From contig JBHIYN010000009.1 of the NCBI GenBank assembly GCA_041984235.1, positions 62,001 to 126,000 of the forward strand: a stretch of DNA of 64,000 nt. The letters are read 5' to 3'. This stretch comes from JBHIYN01 sp041984235 (GTDB lineage Bacteria > Pseudomonadota > Gammaproteobacteria > Ga0077536). The notes under the pieces were generated by a model. The model worked only from the letters and a program-made list of their open reading frames with translations. It had not been told where the DNA came from and did not search any database. Of this stretch, positions 23,876 to 33,030 are shown piece after piece. The translations under genes and the position numbers were made by a program. Every line of letters starts with the position of its first letter. Position 1 is the first letter of the stretch.

Positions 23876-25315
23876 TCACGGCATGCCTGCCGGTGAGCGG
23901 CGCGCTGTGAGGCGCACGCTGAGGTTCTCGGGCAGCATGGTGAAGGCGAGACGCTCGGTAATCGGCGTGCCCGGCGCGGCCAGCGCGGGCTCGAAATGGT
24001 GGCACAGCATGCCGAGCACCGACTTGATCTCGACCATTGCGAGGCCACGGCCGGGGCAGAACCGTGGTCCGGCGCCGAACGGCATGAAGGCGCGCGGGTT
24101 GTGTGGCGCGTCGGTCGGCGATGCGTCGACCAGCCAGCGGCCGGGGTCGAACACAAGGGGATCGCCGAAGTGCGTGTCCGAGACGGCGTTGACCCGGGTC
24201 AGCGCCAGCATGGCCGTGCCGGCCGGGATGCGATAACCGAGGACCTCCACGTCCTCCTTGGGCTCCAGGCCCAGGATCGGCGCGACCGGCTTGAGACGCA
24301 TGGTCTCGTGGGCGAAGGCGTCGATGAACGTCAGTTGCCGCACGGCGTCGAGGTCGGGCGCGGTGGCGTGGCTGCCGAACACGGCGTCGGCCTCTGCGCG
24401 TGCCCGCGCCAGCAGCTCCGGATGCTCGATGAAGAAGCGGATAGCCCAGGCAATCGTGTTCGCGGTGGTGTCCTCGCCGGCGAGCAGGAGCTGGATGACG
24501 TTGGCGTAGATCTCGGCGTCGCTGAACTCGACGTCTTCGGCCCGTTGCGCGGCGATCATGGCCTCGAGGAAATTGCCCGGTGCGTCGTACAGCGCGGGAT
24601 TGCGGCGCATGCGCTGGCGGCACTCCGCGGTGAAGCCGATCACGGTCTCGCGGATCCCGGCGAGTGCGGCGTCGAGCTCCCGGTCGGCCGCACTGCGCCA
24701 GTAACGCCAGTAGGGGAATGGCGCGATCACGCGCCGGAACAGCATCGGAAACACCTTGTCGAGATGCTGCTGGATGACCGGGCCGTCGGTCTCCAGCGTG
24801 TTGACGTCGATGCCGAAGGCGAGGTGGGCGGTCACGTCGACGGTGTAGCGCATGAGGTCGCGGCAGAGGTCGACCGGCGCGTCGGCGGTGGCCGCCGCGC
24901 GCCAGCGCTCGAGCAGGCGCCCGGTGGTGCGTGCCATCGACGGGTAGAAGCGTTCCAGGTGGGCGGGGTTGAGCGCGTGCGCGACGACCCGGCGCTGGCG
25001 GCGCCAGGCGTCGCCGTCCTGGGAGAACACCCCGTGGAAGCCCATCTCGGCCATGACCGTCTCGGTCACGCGCGGGCGCCGGTAGCGTTCGGGGCGCTCG
25101 CGCAGCATGTCGTTGATGACGTCGATATCAGCGATGCACACGCGCGTGCGCGGGCCCAGGCGGACCCTGAACAAGGGCCCGTACTGCGCCGCCCAGCGCT
25201 CGAGGTCGAGGTGCAGGCGCGCGGTGTCCATCTGGTGCAGGTTGCCAATCAGCGGCAGGGCGGGCGGTCCGGGCAGCCGGTCCAGGGGCAGGGCGTCCTG
25301 CGCAGCGGTTTTCAT
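23876..25315 (-). CDS. Cytochrome P450 (first paralogue)
   Basis: A 479-residue soluble P450 with an N-terminal LPGPPALPLIGNLHQ. The I-helix motif is LLAGEDTTANT, the K-helix ExxR is ETMRLKP, and the haem-binding loop is FGAGPRFCPGRGLA with Cys420. It is colinear with the second P450 of this window at 36396-37823, which also has its haem cysteine at residue 420. It follows an mlaC-like gene with a 30-bp gap on the same strand. Substrate and redox partner are unknown; lipid-like or aromatic compounds are plausible. The ATG ten codons inside the longest frame is preferred. Confidence 0.93.
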   Translation of the reverse strand: MKTAAQDALPLDRLPGPPALPLIGNLHQMDTARLHLDLERWAAQYGPLFRVRLGPRTRVCIADIDVINDMLRERPERYRRPRVTETVMAEMGFHGVFSQDGDAWRRQRRVVAHALNPAHLERFYPSMARTTGRLLERWRAAATADAPVDLCRDLMRYTVDVTAHLAFGIDVNTLETDGPVIQQHLDKVFPMLFRRVIAPFPYWRYWRSAADRELDAALAGIRETVIGFTAECRQRMRRNPALYDAPGNFLEAMIAAQRAEDVEFSDAEIYANVIQLLLAGEDTTANTIAWAIRFFIEHPELLARARAEADAVFGSHATAPDLDAVRQLTFIDAFAHETMRLKPVAPILGLEPKEDVEVLGYRIPAGTAMLALTRVNAVSDTHFGDPLVFDPGRWLVDASPTDAPHNPRAFMPFGAGPRFCPGRGLAMVEIKSVLGMLCHHFEPALAAPGTPITERLAFTMLPENLSVRLTARRSPAGMP

Positions 25316-25345
25316 CGGCTCACGCCCCCGCTGGTTCGGGCGCAC

Positions 25346-25957
25346 TCATCCCTGCGTCTCGATGCGCCGGCGCAGCTCGGCGATCAGATCGCCGGGCGCG
25401 TTCTTCAGCAGCATCGTCTCGAACTGGGCGCGGTACAGCATGACCGCGCTGATGCCGGCGACGACCAGGTCGTACGCGCGCCAGCGCCCCTCGCGCCGCA
25501 CCATGCGCACCTCGACCGGCACCTCGATGTCCTGCCACACCACGCTCGCCTCGACGCTGGCACGGTGCTCGGAGCTGAAGGACTGGCGCGAGAAGCTGAC
25601 CTGCTCACTGTTGTAGCGCCGCTGCAGCCGGCTCAGGTAGTAACGGCACAGGAACTCGCCGAAGACCTCCACGAATTCGCCGCGTTCGGCGTCCGAGAAA
25701 TCGCGCCAGTGGCCGGCCAGCACCAGGCGGGAGAAGGCGTAGATGTCGAACATCTCGCGCGCGATGGCGCAGAGCTGTTCGCGCTGGGCCTCGCTGGCCT
25801 CGCCGTAGCGCTCGTCCTGCAGCACCGCGATGCCGGCGCTGACGTGCCGGCGCAGCACCTCGATCGGTTGCTCAGCCTCTTCCGCGGCGCCCGTCGACGG
25901 CACCAGGAGGCAGCCCAGCACGGCGAGGATCAGCAGTGGCGCAGACAGCGTTCTCAT
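25346..25957 (-). CDS. MlaC-like periplasmic lipid-binding protein (Ttg2D family)
   Basis: A 203-residue exported protein with a Sec signal (MRTLSAPLLILAVLGCLLV). The MlaC/toluene-tolerance fold shows as FDIYAFSRLVLAGHWRDF, FVEVFGEFLCRYYLSRL, VEVRMVRREGRWRAYDLVVAGIS and the C-terminal FETMLLKNAPGDLIAELR. MlaC proteins shuttle phospholipids between outer- and inner-membrane complexes. The usual mlaBDEF partners are absent; instead it heads a pair with a P450 gene, so it may carry a hydrophobic P450 substrate. That link is inference from gene order. Confidence 0.87.
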   Translation of the reverse strand: MRTLSAPLLILAVLGCLLVPSTGAAEEAEQPIEVLRRHVSAGIAVLQDERYGEASEAQREQLCAIAREMFDIYAFSRLVLAGHWRDFSDAERGEFVEVFGEFLCRYYLSRLQRRYNSEQVSFSRQSFSSEHRASVEASVVWQDIEVPVEVRMVRREGRWRAYDLVVAGISAVMLYRAQFETMLLKNAPGDLIAELRRRIETQG

Positions 25958-26083
25958 GGCGGCTCCGGGGGACACTGCCGGCGGATGATACCCGGATTGC
26001 GTGCCGCTTTCCGTGGCCGACTCCCGTTACAATCTGCCCGCGCGGCGGGGGCCCGTCGCGACGTCATACGGGGAGAGAAGCCG

Positions 26084-26869
26084 ATGAACTACACCACCGT
26101 GCAGGTGACCAGCGCCAACCACGTCACGTGCATCACCCTGGATCGGCCGCAGGTGCTGAACGCCATCGATCAGACCATGCACGATGAGCTGCAGCATGCC
26201 TTTGACCGCTTTGCGGGCGACGACGAGCAGTGGCTGTGCGTCGTCGCGGGGGCCGGTGAACGCGCCTTCTGCGCCGGCAGCGACCTCAAGTCGATCGCTG
26301 CCAGCGGTCGTCCGCACACCTACCCGGCGTGCGGATACGCCGGCCTGATCGAGCGCTACGATCTCGACAAGCCGCTGATCGCCGCGGTCGACGGGGTCGC
26401 CGCCGGCGGCGGCTTCGAGCTCGCGCTGGCCTGCGATCTCATCGTCGCCACGCGCCGCTCGCGTTTCGGCCTGCCCGAACCGCTGGTCGGTGCGGTCGCG
26501 CTGGGCGGCGGCATGCACCGGCTGGCGCGCCAGGCCGGGCTCAAGCAGGCCATGGGCCTGATGCTAACCGGCGACCTGGTCCCGGCCGAGGAGGGCTACC
26601 GCATGGGCTTCGTCACCGACCTGGTCGATGACGACGGGCTGGAAACGGCGGTCGACGCCTGGTGTGAACGGATCCTGCGTTGCGCACCGCTTGCCGTGCG
26701 CGCAAGCAAGCAGTCGGTGATGCGCGGACTGGACGAGCCGGGGCTGGTCGCCGCCATGCAGCGCCAGGCAGAGTACCCGGCGTTCGCAGCCTGCCAGCAA
26801 TCGGAGGATCGGCTCGAGGGCGCGCGTGCCTTTGCCGAGAAACGCGCCCCGCGCTGGCGCGGTCGCTGA
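26084..26869 (+). CDS. Enoyl-CoA hydratase/isomerase (crotonase) family protein
   Basis: A 261-residue crotonase. The oxyanion-hole segments are ERAFCAGSDLKSIA and VAAGGGFELALACDL; the following FGLPEPLVGAVALGGGMHRL carries the family glutamate position. The length and C-terminal helices fit enoyl-CoA hydratases, but the family also includes isomerases and dehalogenases. GGGGAGAGAAG precedes the ATG. It is divergent from mlaC. It could serve a beta-oxidation-like pathway such as phenylacetate degradation; no adjacent gene supports this. Confidence 0.9.
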   Translation: MNYTTVQVTSANHVTCITLDRPQVLNAIDQTMHDELQHAFDRFAGDDEQWLCVVAGAGERAFCAGSDLKSIAASGRPHTYPACGYAGLIERYDLDKPLIAAVDGVAAGGGFELALACDLIVATRRSRFGLPEPLVGAVALGGGMHRLARQAGLKQAMGLMLTGDLVPAEEGYRMGFVTDLVDDDGLETAVDAWCERILRCAPLAVRASKQSVMRGLDEPGLVAAMQRQAEYPAFAACQQSEDRLEGARAFAEKRAPRWRGR

Positions 26870-26875
26870 GCGCGC

Positions 26876-29800
26876 TCAGGCGCGCGCGCGATCGATCTGT
26901 TCGATGATGCGCGCCAGCGGCACCTCGTCGCCGACCAGGTAGCCCTGCGCGAGGTCGACGCCGATGCGAGCGAGGATCTCCAGCTGCTGGTCGCGCTCGA
27001 CGTACTCGGCGATGGTGCGCATGCGGATGGCACGGGCGACACCGACGATGGAGTCCACGATCGCCTCGTCGACCGGGTTGGAGTCGATGTTGCGCACGAA
27101 GGTGCCGTCAATCTTGAGGAAGTCGACGTTCAGCGCCTTGAGGTAGCCGTAGGAGGAGAAGCCGGTGCCGAAGTCGTCGAGCGCGAAGCGACATCCCAGC
27201 TGCCGCATGCGCCGCATGAAGCGCGTGGCGCGTTCGAGGTTGGACATCAGGTGGCTCTCGGTGATCTCGAAACACAGGCTCGAGCGGTACATGCACTCGT
27301 GGAGCTGGTCGGCGAGGAAGTGCTCGAACTGCTCGCTTTGCAGCGACTGCGCTGAGAGGTTGACCGACAGGCGCAGACGGCCGGCGTCGGCAGCGCCCAG
27401 GCGCGACAGCGCATTGATCGTCTCGCGCACCACCCACTGGTCGACCTCGCTGGCGTAGCCATATTTCTCCGCGGCCGGCAGCAGGGCGGCCGGGCCGGAG
27501 ATCTCTCCGTCCTCCGATTCGACGCGCAGCAGCAACTCGTAGTGCTCGACTTTTCCGAGCGCGCCTTCGTCGATGGCCGCGATCGGCTGCGCGTAGAGGT
27601 GCAGGCGATTGGCGTTGAGCGCGTCGGCGAGCGTGGTGGCGGCGCGAATCTGGTCGCGCTGCATGCGCATGTCGTACTGCTCGGCGTTGTAGATTTCGAT
27701 ATGGTTGCGACCCGCGCGCTTGGCGGCATAGCAGGCCGCGTCGGCGCTCTGCATGGCTTCGGTGATCGACTCCTCACCGCGCAGCAGCACGATACCCGCA
27801 CTGCAGCCGACGGCGTGGGTGCGGTTCTCGAACTCGAAGCGGAAGTCCTCGATCGCGGTGACCAGGGCGCGCGTCACGAGATGCGCTTCGCCGATCGAGG
27901 TCGCCGGGATCAACAGCGCGAACTCGTCGCCGCCGATACGCGCCAGGATGCAGTCCGGCGGAATCGTCTCGGCCAGGTCCGTGCTCAGCCGGCGCAGCAT
28001 GGCGTCTCCGGTCGAGTGTCCGCAGACATCGTTGATGAGCTTGAAGCGATCGAGGTCTAGGTAGACCAGCGCGTGGGGGTGATGGTGCGAGGCCGCCTTG
28101 ATGGCCTCGCCCAGGTGGCGTTCGAACTCGCGTCGGTTGATGAGCCCGGTCAGGTAGTCGTGCGCGGCGTTGTACTGCAGGACGTCGGCGATCGCCTTGC
28201 GCTGCGAGATGTCGTAGAGGATCAGGGCGATGAACCGGGCGCGGCCGTCCGCGTCCTGGATCGTCGAGAGCTCCAGCTCGGCCCAGAACACGTCCTGGCC
28301 GCCACGCGTGCATTCCATCTCCAGCGAGGTGCCACTGGCCCCGGACTGGAACAGGCCGCGGATCTCACGCTCCAGCGCATTGCGATGTTCCGGCGGAACG
28401 ATGGTGCGAATGGCATTGCCGCACAGCGTGTCCAGCGGGTGCCCCAGGATCTCGTGCGCATGCGGATTGGCGTCGACGATCCTGAGGTCGGTGTCGAGAA
28501 TGAGGATGCCGATGGAACTGCGCGAGAAGATGGCATTGAAGCGCGCTTCGCTGGAGCGCAGCGCGGCATCGGCGGCGCGTGCCGCGGTGACATTGCGAAA
28601 GACCCCGAGCGTAAGCCGCGCACCGGCTTCCTCACCGCCGGGATACATGGCGCCCGAGATCTCGACCCGCGCGCCGTCATGCGACAGCAGGGTACAGTCG
28701 AGATTCACCGGCGAGTCGCCTGCCGCGACCTTGCGTGCGGCATCCCGGAAAGGTTGCCGTGCACCCGCTTCGAGCAGGTCGTAGATGCTGAGTCCTTCCG
28801 CCAGCGCCTTGGCGTCATAGCCCAGCGTGTCCTGCCAGGCGCGATTGGCGAACACCACCCGCCCGCGCTCGTCGATGCTCTGGATAAGCTCGTCGGTCTG
28901 CTCGACGATGTCACGGTAGCGCGCCCGGCTGAGCTCGAGCTGCGAGGAGCGCTCGCTGAGCTGAGCGACCAGAAGGTCGAGCTCCTCGGTGCGCAGGCGC
29001 ACGCGCGTCTCGAGCTCGTCGTTGAGCTGCTCGATGGTCGCCGTGCGGTCGGTCAGCGCTTCGATCAGGCTGGCGTTCTCTATTTCGTGGGCGAAGCCTT
29101 CGCGAATGATGCGGCCGACCCGCGCACCCGCAACGATCATGATGGCGCTGAACACGAGCAACGCGATGCCGAGCGTCGCGTGCAGCTCGTCGGCCTGCAG
29201 GATGAGTGAAATGGCGAAGGGCAGCGCAGCCACGCAGGCGAGGCTCAGGACCGTGCTCAGGTGACTGGAGAAGCTGGCCACGGCGCCGGCCACGAGCCCG
29301 AACACGGCGACGACCATCAGCATCTCGCCGGCCAGGGTCTGCGGCAGCAAGATGGCGCCGACCGACCAGGTCAGGCCGACCAGCACGAGTGGATAATTGA
29401 AGCCCTGCAGCCAGTACCCGGTCGGCGCCTCCACCGTCGCTTTGCGGCGGTATTCGACCACCTTGTGCAGGCGCAGGGCGGCCGCTGCGACCAGGGCGGC
29501 CATCCACAGGCCGGCGGTCCGCAGATCGATCGAGTCGCGCAGCAGGTAGACGACGCAAGCGGCACCGAGCAGGGAGCCGGTGGCGGTCAGCCATACCGTC
29601 TTGTAGAGATGCTCGATGCGGCGTTGCTCCAGCGTGCTTTCGCTGGCGCCGGCCGGCTGCGACAGGCGCCCACGGACCGGCAGCGTGTCGCGCAGGGTGT
29701 CATGGATCTGAACGGCGACGATCGACGCGAAGCCGAGGAAGGTCAGCACGCCACCGCCGAGCACCATGGATTCGTGCGTCGGGTGGGTGAGCAGGGCAAT

Positions 29801-30259
29801 CGAGAACGGCGCCAGCGCCGGCAGGGCGAACATCAGCACGGCGCGCAGGTGGATGAAGTAGCTGGCCACGGTGCCCGCGAACAATCCGCCCAGGCACAGC
29901 GCGTAGATGGTCTGTACGAGAAAATCCGCAGACACCGCCATCAGCACGCCGCCGGCGCCCCACGCCAGGCCGTTGGCCGCGACCGAACGCTCGAAGCGAC
30001 GTAGCCACAGGGCATGCGCGGCCGCGTCGAGCGGCCGCGCCGCGCGCCTGAAGGCGGCGAACAGTGCGAAACGCTGCAATGCGAGCGCAATGACCACGGC
30101 AAGCCACGCCAGCGTCCACGGCATCAGCGCCGTACCACGCACGAAGGTGGCCACGATCACGGCCGTGACGACCGAGCCGAGTGCCGCGGTGGCGCCGGCG
30201 CGGTAGACGACCGCCGTGCGCTCGGCGTCGCCAAAGTCGGGCTGTGAGGTCAACTGCAT
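26876..30259 (-). CDS. Membrane sensor GGDEF-EAL protein with duplicated transmembrane module
   Basis: A 1127-residue c-di-GMP protein. Residues 20-190 and 215-386 are two copies of a six-helix module: GLFAGTVASYFIHLRAV at about 125 aligns with GLVAGAVASFSSHLSTV at about 321. A coiled coil (390-445), two PAS domains (445-560 and 565-690), GGDEF (active site 776-780) and EAL (from 880) follow. The cyclase motif is intact but the RxxD inhibitory site reads IPPD. EAL residues are mostly conserved: ELL, NLS, EITE, DDFGTGFSS and KID. Both activities are possible. It is divergent from paaA. Confidence 0.93.
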   Translation of the reverse strand: MQLTSQPDFGDAERTAVVYRAGATAALGSVVTAVIVATFVRGTALMPWTLAWLAVVIALALQRFALFAAFRRAARPLDAAAHALWLRRFERSVAANGLAWGAGGVLMAVSADFLVQTIYALCLGGLFAGTVASYFIHLRAVLMFALPALAPFSIALLTHPTHESMVLGGGVLTFLGFASIVAVQIHDTLRDTLPVRGRLSQPAGASESTLEQRRIEHLYKTVWLTATGSLLGAACVVYLLRDSIDLRTAGLWMAALVAAAALRLHKVVEYRRKATVEAPTGYWLQGFNYPLVLVGLTWSVGAILLPQTLAGEMLMVVAVFGLVAGAVASFSSHLSTVLSLACVAALPFAISLILQADELHATLGIALLVFSAIMIVAGARVGRIIREGFAHEIENASLIEALTDRTATIEQLNDELETRVRLRTEELDLLVAQLSERSSQLELSRARYRDIVEQTDELIQSIDERGRVVFANRAWQDTLGYDAKALAEGLSIYDLLEAGARQPFRDAARKVAAGDSPVNLDCTLLSHDGARVEISGAMYPGGEEAGARLTLGVFRNVTAARAADAALRSSEARFNAIFSRSSIGILILDTDLRIVDANPHAHEILGHPLDTLCGNAIRTIVPPEHRNALEREIRGLFQSGASGTSLEMECTRGGQDVFWAELELSTIQDADGRARFIALILYDISQRKAIADVLQYNAAHDYLTGLINRREFERHLGEAIKAASHHHPHALVYLDLDRFKLINDVCGHSTGDAMLRRLSTDLAETIPPDCILARIGGDEFALLIPATSIGEAHLVTRALVTAIEDFRFEFENRTHAVGCSAGIVLLRGEESITEAMQSADAACYAAKRAGRNHIEIYNAEQYDMRMQRDQIRAATTLADALNANRLHLYAQPIAAIDEGALGKVEHYELLLRVESEDGEISGPAALLPAAEKYGYASEVDQWVVRETINALSRLGAADAGRLRLSVNLSAQSLQSEQFEHFLADQLHECMYRSSLCFEITESHLMSNLERATRFMRRMRQLGCRFALDDFGTGFSSYGYLKALNVDFLKIDGTFVRNIDSNPVDEAIVDSIVGVARAIRMRTIAEYVERDQQLEILARIGVDLAQGYLVGDEVPLARIIEQIDRARA

Positions 30260-30404
30260 GGGAGTCCGGACAAGCAGGATCGCCGAAGCTAGCAGGGCAT
30301 CAGCCGCGCGGATGTGAAGCAGCGCAAGGTTTTTGCAGGGTTTTCCTTTGGCTCACTGCCGGCCCGGGGCGCCCGGCCGGCGACCTGGCGGCGCAGGTGG
30401 CGGG

Positions 30405-30460
30405 GAAAATAATGATACAAAATTAATTGAATTCCTAATAAAGATGTAATACTTTCTGTG
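30405..30460. promoter_or_regulatory. AT-rich putative promoter/operator of the paa operon
   Basis: A 56-bp AT-rich island sits in GC-rich DNA between the GGDEF-EAL gene and paaA. It contains TGTAAT (five of six matches to a -10 element) and several TTGAAT/TTAATT stretches, but the spacing to a -35 is poor. PaaX, encoded in the operon, is the natural candidate to bind here. I could not identify a convincing PaaX box. Confidence 0.4.
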
Positions 30461-30494
30461 AACGCCAACGCGCCACAAACGCCGGGGAGTCCGC

Positions 30495-31451
30495 ATGAGC
30501 CAGACCGAACACGCTACCGAGGCACAACGCTTCGAGGCCACCATCGCCGCGGAGGAGAAAGTCGAGCCGCGCGACTGGATGCCGGACAAGTACCGCGCCA
30601 ACCTCGTGCGACAGATTTCGCAGCACGCCCATTCCGAGGTGGTCGGGCAGTTGCCGGAGGGCAACTGGATTACGCGCGCGCCGACCCTGCGGCGCAAGGC
30701 GATCCTGCTGGCCAAGGTCCAGGACGAAGCCGGGCATGGACTCTACCTGTACAGCGCGGCGGAGACGCTGGGCACGACGCGCGAGCAGATGCTCGACGAC
30801 CTGCTCTCCGGCAAGGCCAAGTACGCCAGCATCTTCAATTACCCGACCCTGACCTGGGCCGACGTCGGCGCCATCGGCTGGCTGGTCGACGGCGCTGCCA
30901 TCGTCAACCAGATCTCGCTGTGCCGAACCTCCTACGGCCCCTACGCACGCGCCATGGTGCGGATCTGCAAGGAAGAGAGTTTCCACCAGCGCCAGGGCTT
31001 CGAGATCATGCAGAGCCTGGCGGCCGGCTCGCCGGCGCAGCGCGAGATGGCGCAGGACGCCCTGAACCGCTGGTGGTGGCCGACGCTGATGATGTTCGGT
31101 CCGCATGACGCGGAGTCGGCGCACAGCCAGCAGTCCATGCAGTGGAAGATCAAGCGCCAGTCGAACGACGAGCTGCGCCAGAAGTTCGTCGACCAGACGG
31201 TCGAGCAGGCCCACCACATCGGCCTGGAGATCCCGGACCCGTCGCTGTGCTGGAACGAGGCGCGCGGCCACTACGACTTCGGCGAGATCGACTGGGAAGA
31301 GTTCAGGCGCGTGCTCAACGGCAACGGTCCGTGCAACCGCGAGCGGCTGGCCGCGCGCCGTGCGGCGCACGAGGACGGTGCATGGGTGCGCGAGGCGATG
31401 CTGGCGCATGCGGAGAAGGAACGGCTGCGCGCCGCAGGCGCGGCAGCCTGA
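30495..31451 (+). CDS. paaA: Phenylacetyl-CoA epoxidase catalytic subunit PaaA
   Basis: A 318-residue catalytic subunit of the diiron epoxidase that converts phenylacetyl-CoA to its 1,2-epoxide. Ferritin-like helices carry AKVQDEAGHGLYLYSAAETLG and ICKEESFHQRQGFEIM, whose Glu and His residues bind iron, and the substrate-binding end RWWWPTLMMFGPHD. Length matches the family (about 310-330). It is first in paaABCDE-paaX. GGGGAG-like sequence precedes the ATG. Paa proteins feed phenylacetate catabolism toward acetyl-CoA and succinyl-CoA; ligase and later enzymes are not in the window. Confidence 0.97.
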   Translation: MSQTEHATEAQRFEATIAAEEKVEPRDWMPDKYRANLVRQISQHAHSEVVGQLPEGNWITRAPTLRRKAILLAKVQDEAGHGLYLYSAAETLGTTREQMLDDLLSGKAKYASIFNYPTLTWADVGAIGWLVDGAAIVNQISLCRTSYGPYARAMVRICKEESFHQRQGFEIMQSLAAGSPAQREMAQDALNRWWWPTLMMFGPHDAESAHSQQSMQWKIKRQSNDELRQKFVDQTVEQAHHIGLEIPDPSLCWNEARGHYDFGEIDWEEFRRVLNGNGPCNRERLAARRAAHEDGAWVREAMLAHAEKERLRAAGAAA

Positions 31452-31469
31452 AACGGGGAGAGACAAGTC

Positions 31470-31754
31470 ATGGGTACACATCATCTGCCGCTGTGGGAGG
31501 TCTTCATCCGCAGCCGGCGCGGCCTCGACCACAAGCACGTCGGCAGCCTGCACGCGGCCGATCCGGAACAGGCGCTGCAGGCCGCACGCGACGTCTACAC
31601 GCGCCGCCAGGAAGGCGTCAGCATCTGGGTCGTGCGTTCGAGTGACATCCACGCCAGTCAGGGTGAGGACGACGCCGCGTTCTTCGATCCGGCGGAGGAC
31701 AAGATCTACCGCCACCCGACCTTCTACGACGTGCCCGACGAGCTCAAGCTGTGA
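31470..31754 (+). CDS. paaB: Phenylacetyl-CoA epoxidase subunit PaaB
   Basis: A 94-residue PaaB with the typical WEVFIRSRRGLDHKHVGSLHA start and the middle DVYTRRQEGVSIWVV, ending DDVPDEL-like (YDVPDELKL). PaaB bridges the PaaAC heterodimers of the multicomponent epoxidase. It lies 18 bp after paaA with GGGGAGAG before the ATG. Its stop overlaps the GTG of paaC. Confidence 0.96.
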   Translation: MGTHHLPLWEVFIRSRRGLDHKHVGSLHAADPEQALQAARDVYTRRQEGVSIWVVRSSDIHASQGEDDAAFFDPAEDKIYRHPTFYDVPDELKL

Positions 31755-32503
31755 ACGAGGCGCATTTTCAGTACGTCCTGCGGCTCGGCGACAACGCACT
31801 GATCCTCGGCCAGCGCCTGTCCGAGTGGTGCGGACACAGCCCGTTCCTCGAGGAGGACATCGCGATGGCCAACATCGCGCTGGACCACATCGGGCGCGCG
31901 CGCATGCTGCTCAGCCACGCCGGGGATCTCGAGGGTAAAGGGCGTAACGAGGACGACCTCGCCTACTTCCGCGACGAGCGCGCGTTCGGCAATTTCCTGA
32001 TCTGCGAGCTGCCCAACGGTGACTACGGTTTCACCATGACCCGCCAGTTCCTGCTCGACGTCTACCACCTGCACCTGTATCGCGCGCTGGCGAATTCGAC
32101 AGACGCGACGCTGGCCGCGATCGCGGCCAAGGTGGTCAAGGAGTCTGCTTACCATGCGCGCCGCAGCGCGGACTGGGTGGTCCGCCTGGGCGACGGTACC
32201 GACGAGAGCCATGCACGCATGCAGCGCGCGCTGGACGAGCTGTGGGGTTACACGCCGGAGCTGTTCGCGGCCGACGCGGTCGATGCCGACATGCAGGCCG
32301 CCGGCGTGGCGCCGGACTTCGCAGCCATGGCGCAGGGTTGGCGCGCCGAGGTCGACGCAACCCTGGCCGCGGCGACGCTCGCCGTGCCGGATGACGACTG
32401 GGTCGCCGGCGGCGGCCGCGCAGGTCTGCATACCGAGCACATGGGACGGCTGCTGGCCGAGATGCAGTCAGTCCAGCGCAGTCATCCGGGTCTGCAGTGG
32501 TGA
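31751..32503 (+). CDS. paaC: Phenylacetyl-CoA epoxidase structural subunit PaaC
   Basis: A 250-residue ferritin-like subunit that pairs with PaaA and stabilises it. Family features are LGDNALILGQRLSEWCGHSP, EEDIAMANIALDHIGRARM and KVVKESAYHARRSADWVVRLGDGT. PaaC lacks the working diiron centre of PaaA. The GTG start overlaps the paaB stop by four bases, as also at the next junction, indicating coupled translation. Confidence 0.96.
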   Translation: MNEAHFQYVLRLGDNALILGQRLSEWCGHSPFLEEDIAMANIALDHIGRARMLLSHAGDLEGKGRNEDDLAYFRDERAFGNFLICELPNGDYGFTMTRQFLLDVYHLHLYRALANSTDATLAAIAAKVVKESAYHARRSADWVVRLGDGTDESHARMQRALDELWGYTPELFAADAVDADMQAAGVAPDFAAMAQGWRAEVDATLAAATLAVPDDDWVAGGGRAGLHTEHMGRLLAEMQSVQRSHPGLQW

Positions 32504-33015
32504 GCAGCGGTGCGGCACCCGCGGCCGACGCCGCCGCCCGCCGCGACGCCGTGGAGGCCTTGCTGAGTGCGGTACGCGATCCGGAGATTCCGATCCTGAC
32601 CATCGCCGATCTCGGCATCCTGCGCGAGGTTACGCTGGACGAGGGCGGCCGCGTGACGGTCGTGATCACGCCGACCTACAGCGGCTGCCCGGCGATGCGC
32701 ACCATCGAGCAGGACGTGCGCGCAACGCTCACCGGCGCCGGCTATGCGGACGTTACCGTCGAGAGCCGGCTGGCGCCGGCCTGGACCACCGACTGGATTA
32801 CCGCAGACGGGCGCCGCAAGCTGCTCGAGGTCGGCATTGCGCCGCCGGCACGCGCCAGCACGGACAAGCGCGCGCTGGGCACGGACGCGGTGGCCTGCCC
32901 GCGTTGCGGCTCGACCCGCACCGAGCAGGTCAGCGAGTTCGGGTCGACCGCGTGCAAGGCCCTGTACCGTTGCTGCGCGTGCCTGGAGCCGTTCGATTAC
33001 TTCAAGTGCCTGTAG
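32500..33015 (+). CDS. paaD: Phenylacetate degradation protein PaaD (MIP18/DUF59 family)
   Basis: A 171-residue PaaD. The N-terminal DUF59/MIP18 domain shows VRDPEIPILTIADLGILR and ITPTYSGCPAM. The C-terminal zinc-ribbon-like end has CPRCGS and YRCCACLEPFDYFKC. PaaD is needed for epoxidase activity and probably for iron-sulfur or diiron assembly. Two adjacent GTG codons are possible starts; the second makes a GTGA overlap with the paaC stop and is preferred. Confidence 0.95.
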   Translation: MSSGAAPAADAAARRDAVEALLSAVRDPEIPILTIADLGILREVTLDEGGRVTVVITPTYSGCPAMRTIEQDVRATLTGAGYADVTVESRLAPAWTTDWITADGRRKLLEVGIAPPARASTDKRALGTDAVACPRCGSTRTEQVSEFGSTACKALYRCCACLEPFDYFKCL

Positions 33016-33030
33016 GCCGGAGAACCCGCG

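Noticed and set aside
23996..26083. Long plus-strand frame leading into the enoyl-CoA hydratase
   Set aside because: It is antisense to the P450 and mlaC genes; similarity to crotonases starts only at the ATG at 26084, which has a ribosome-binding site.
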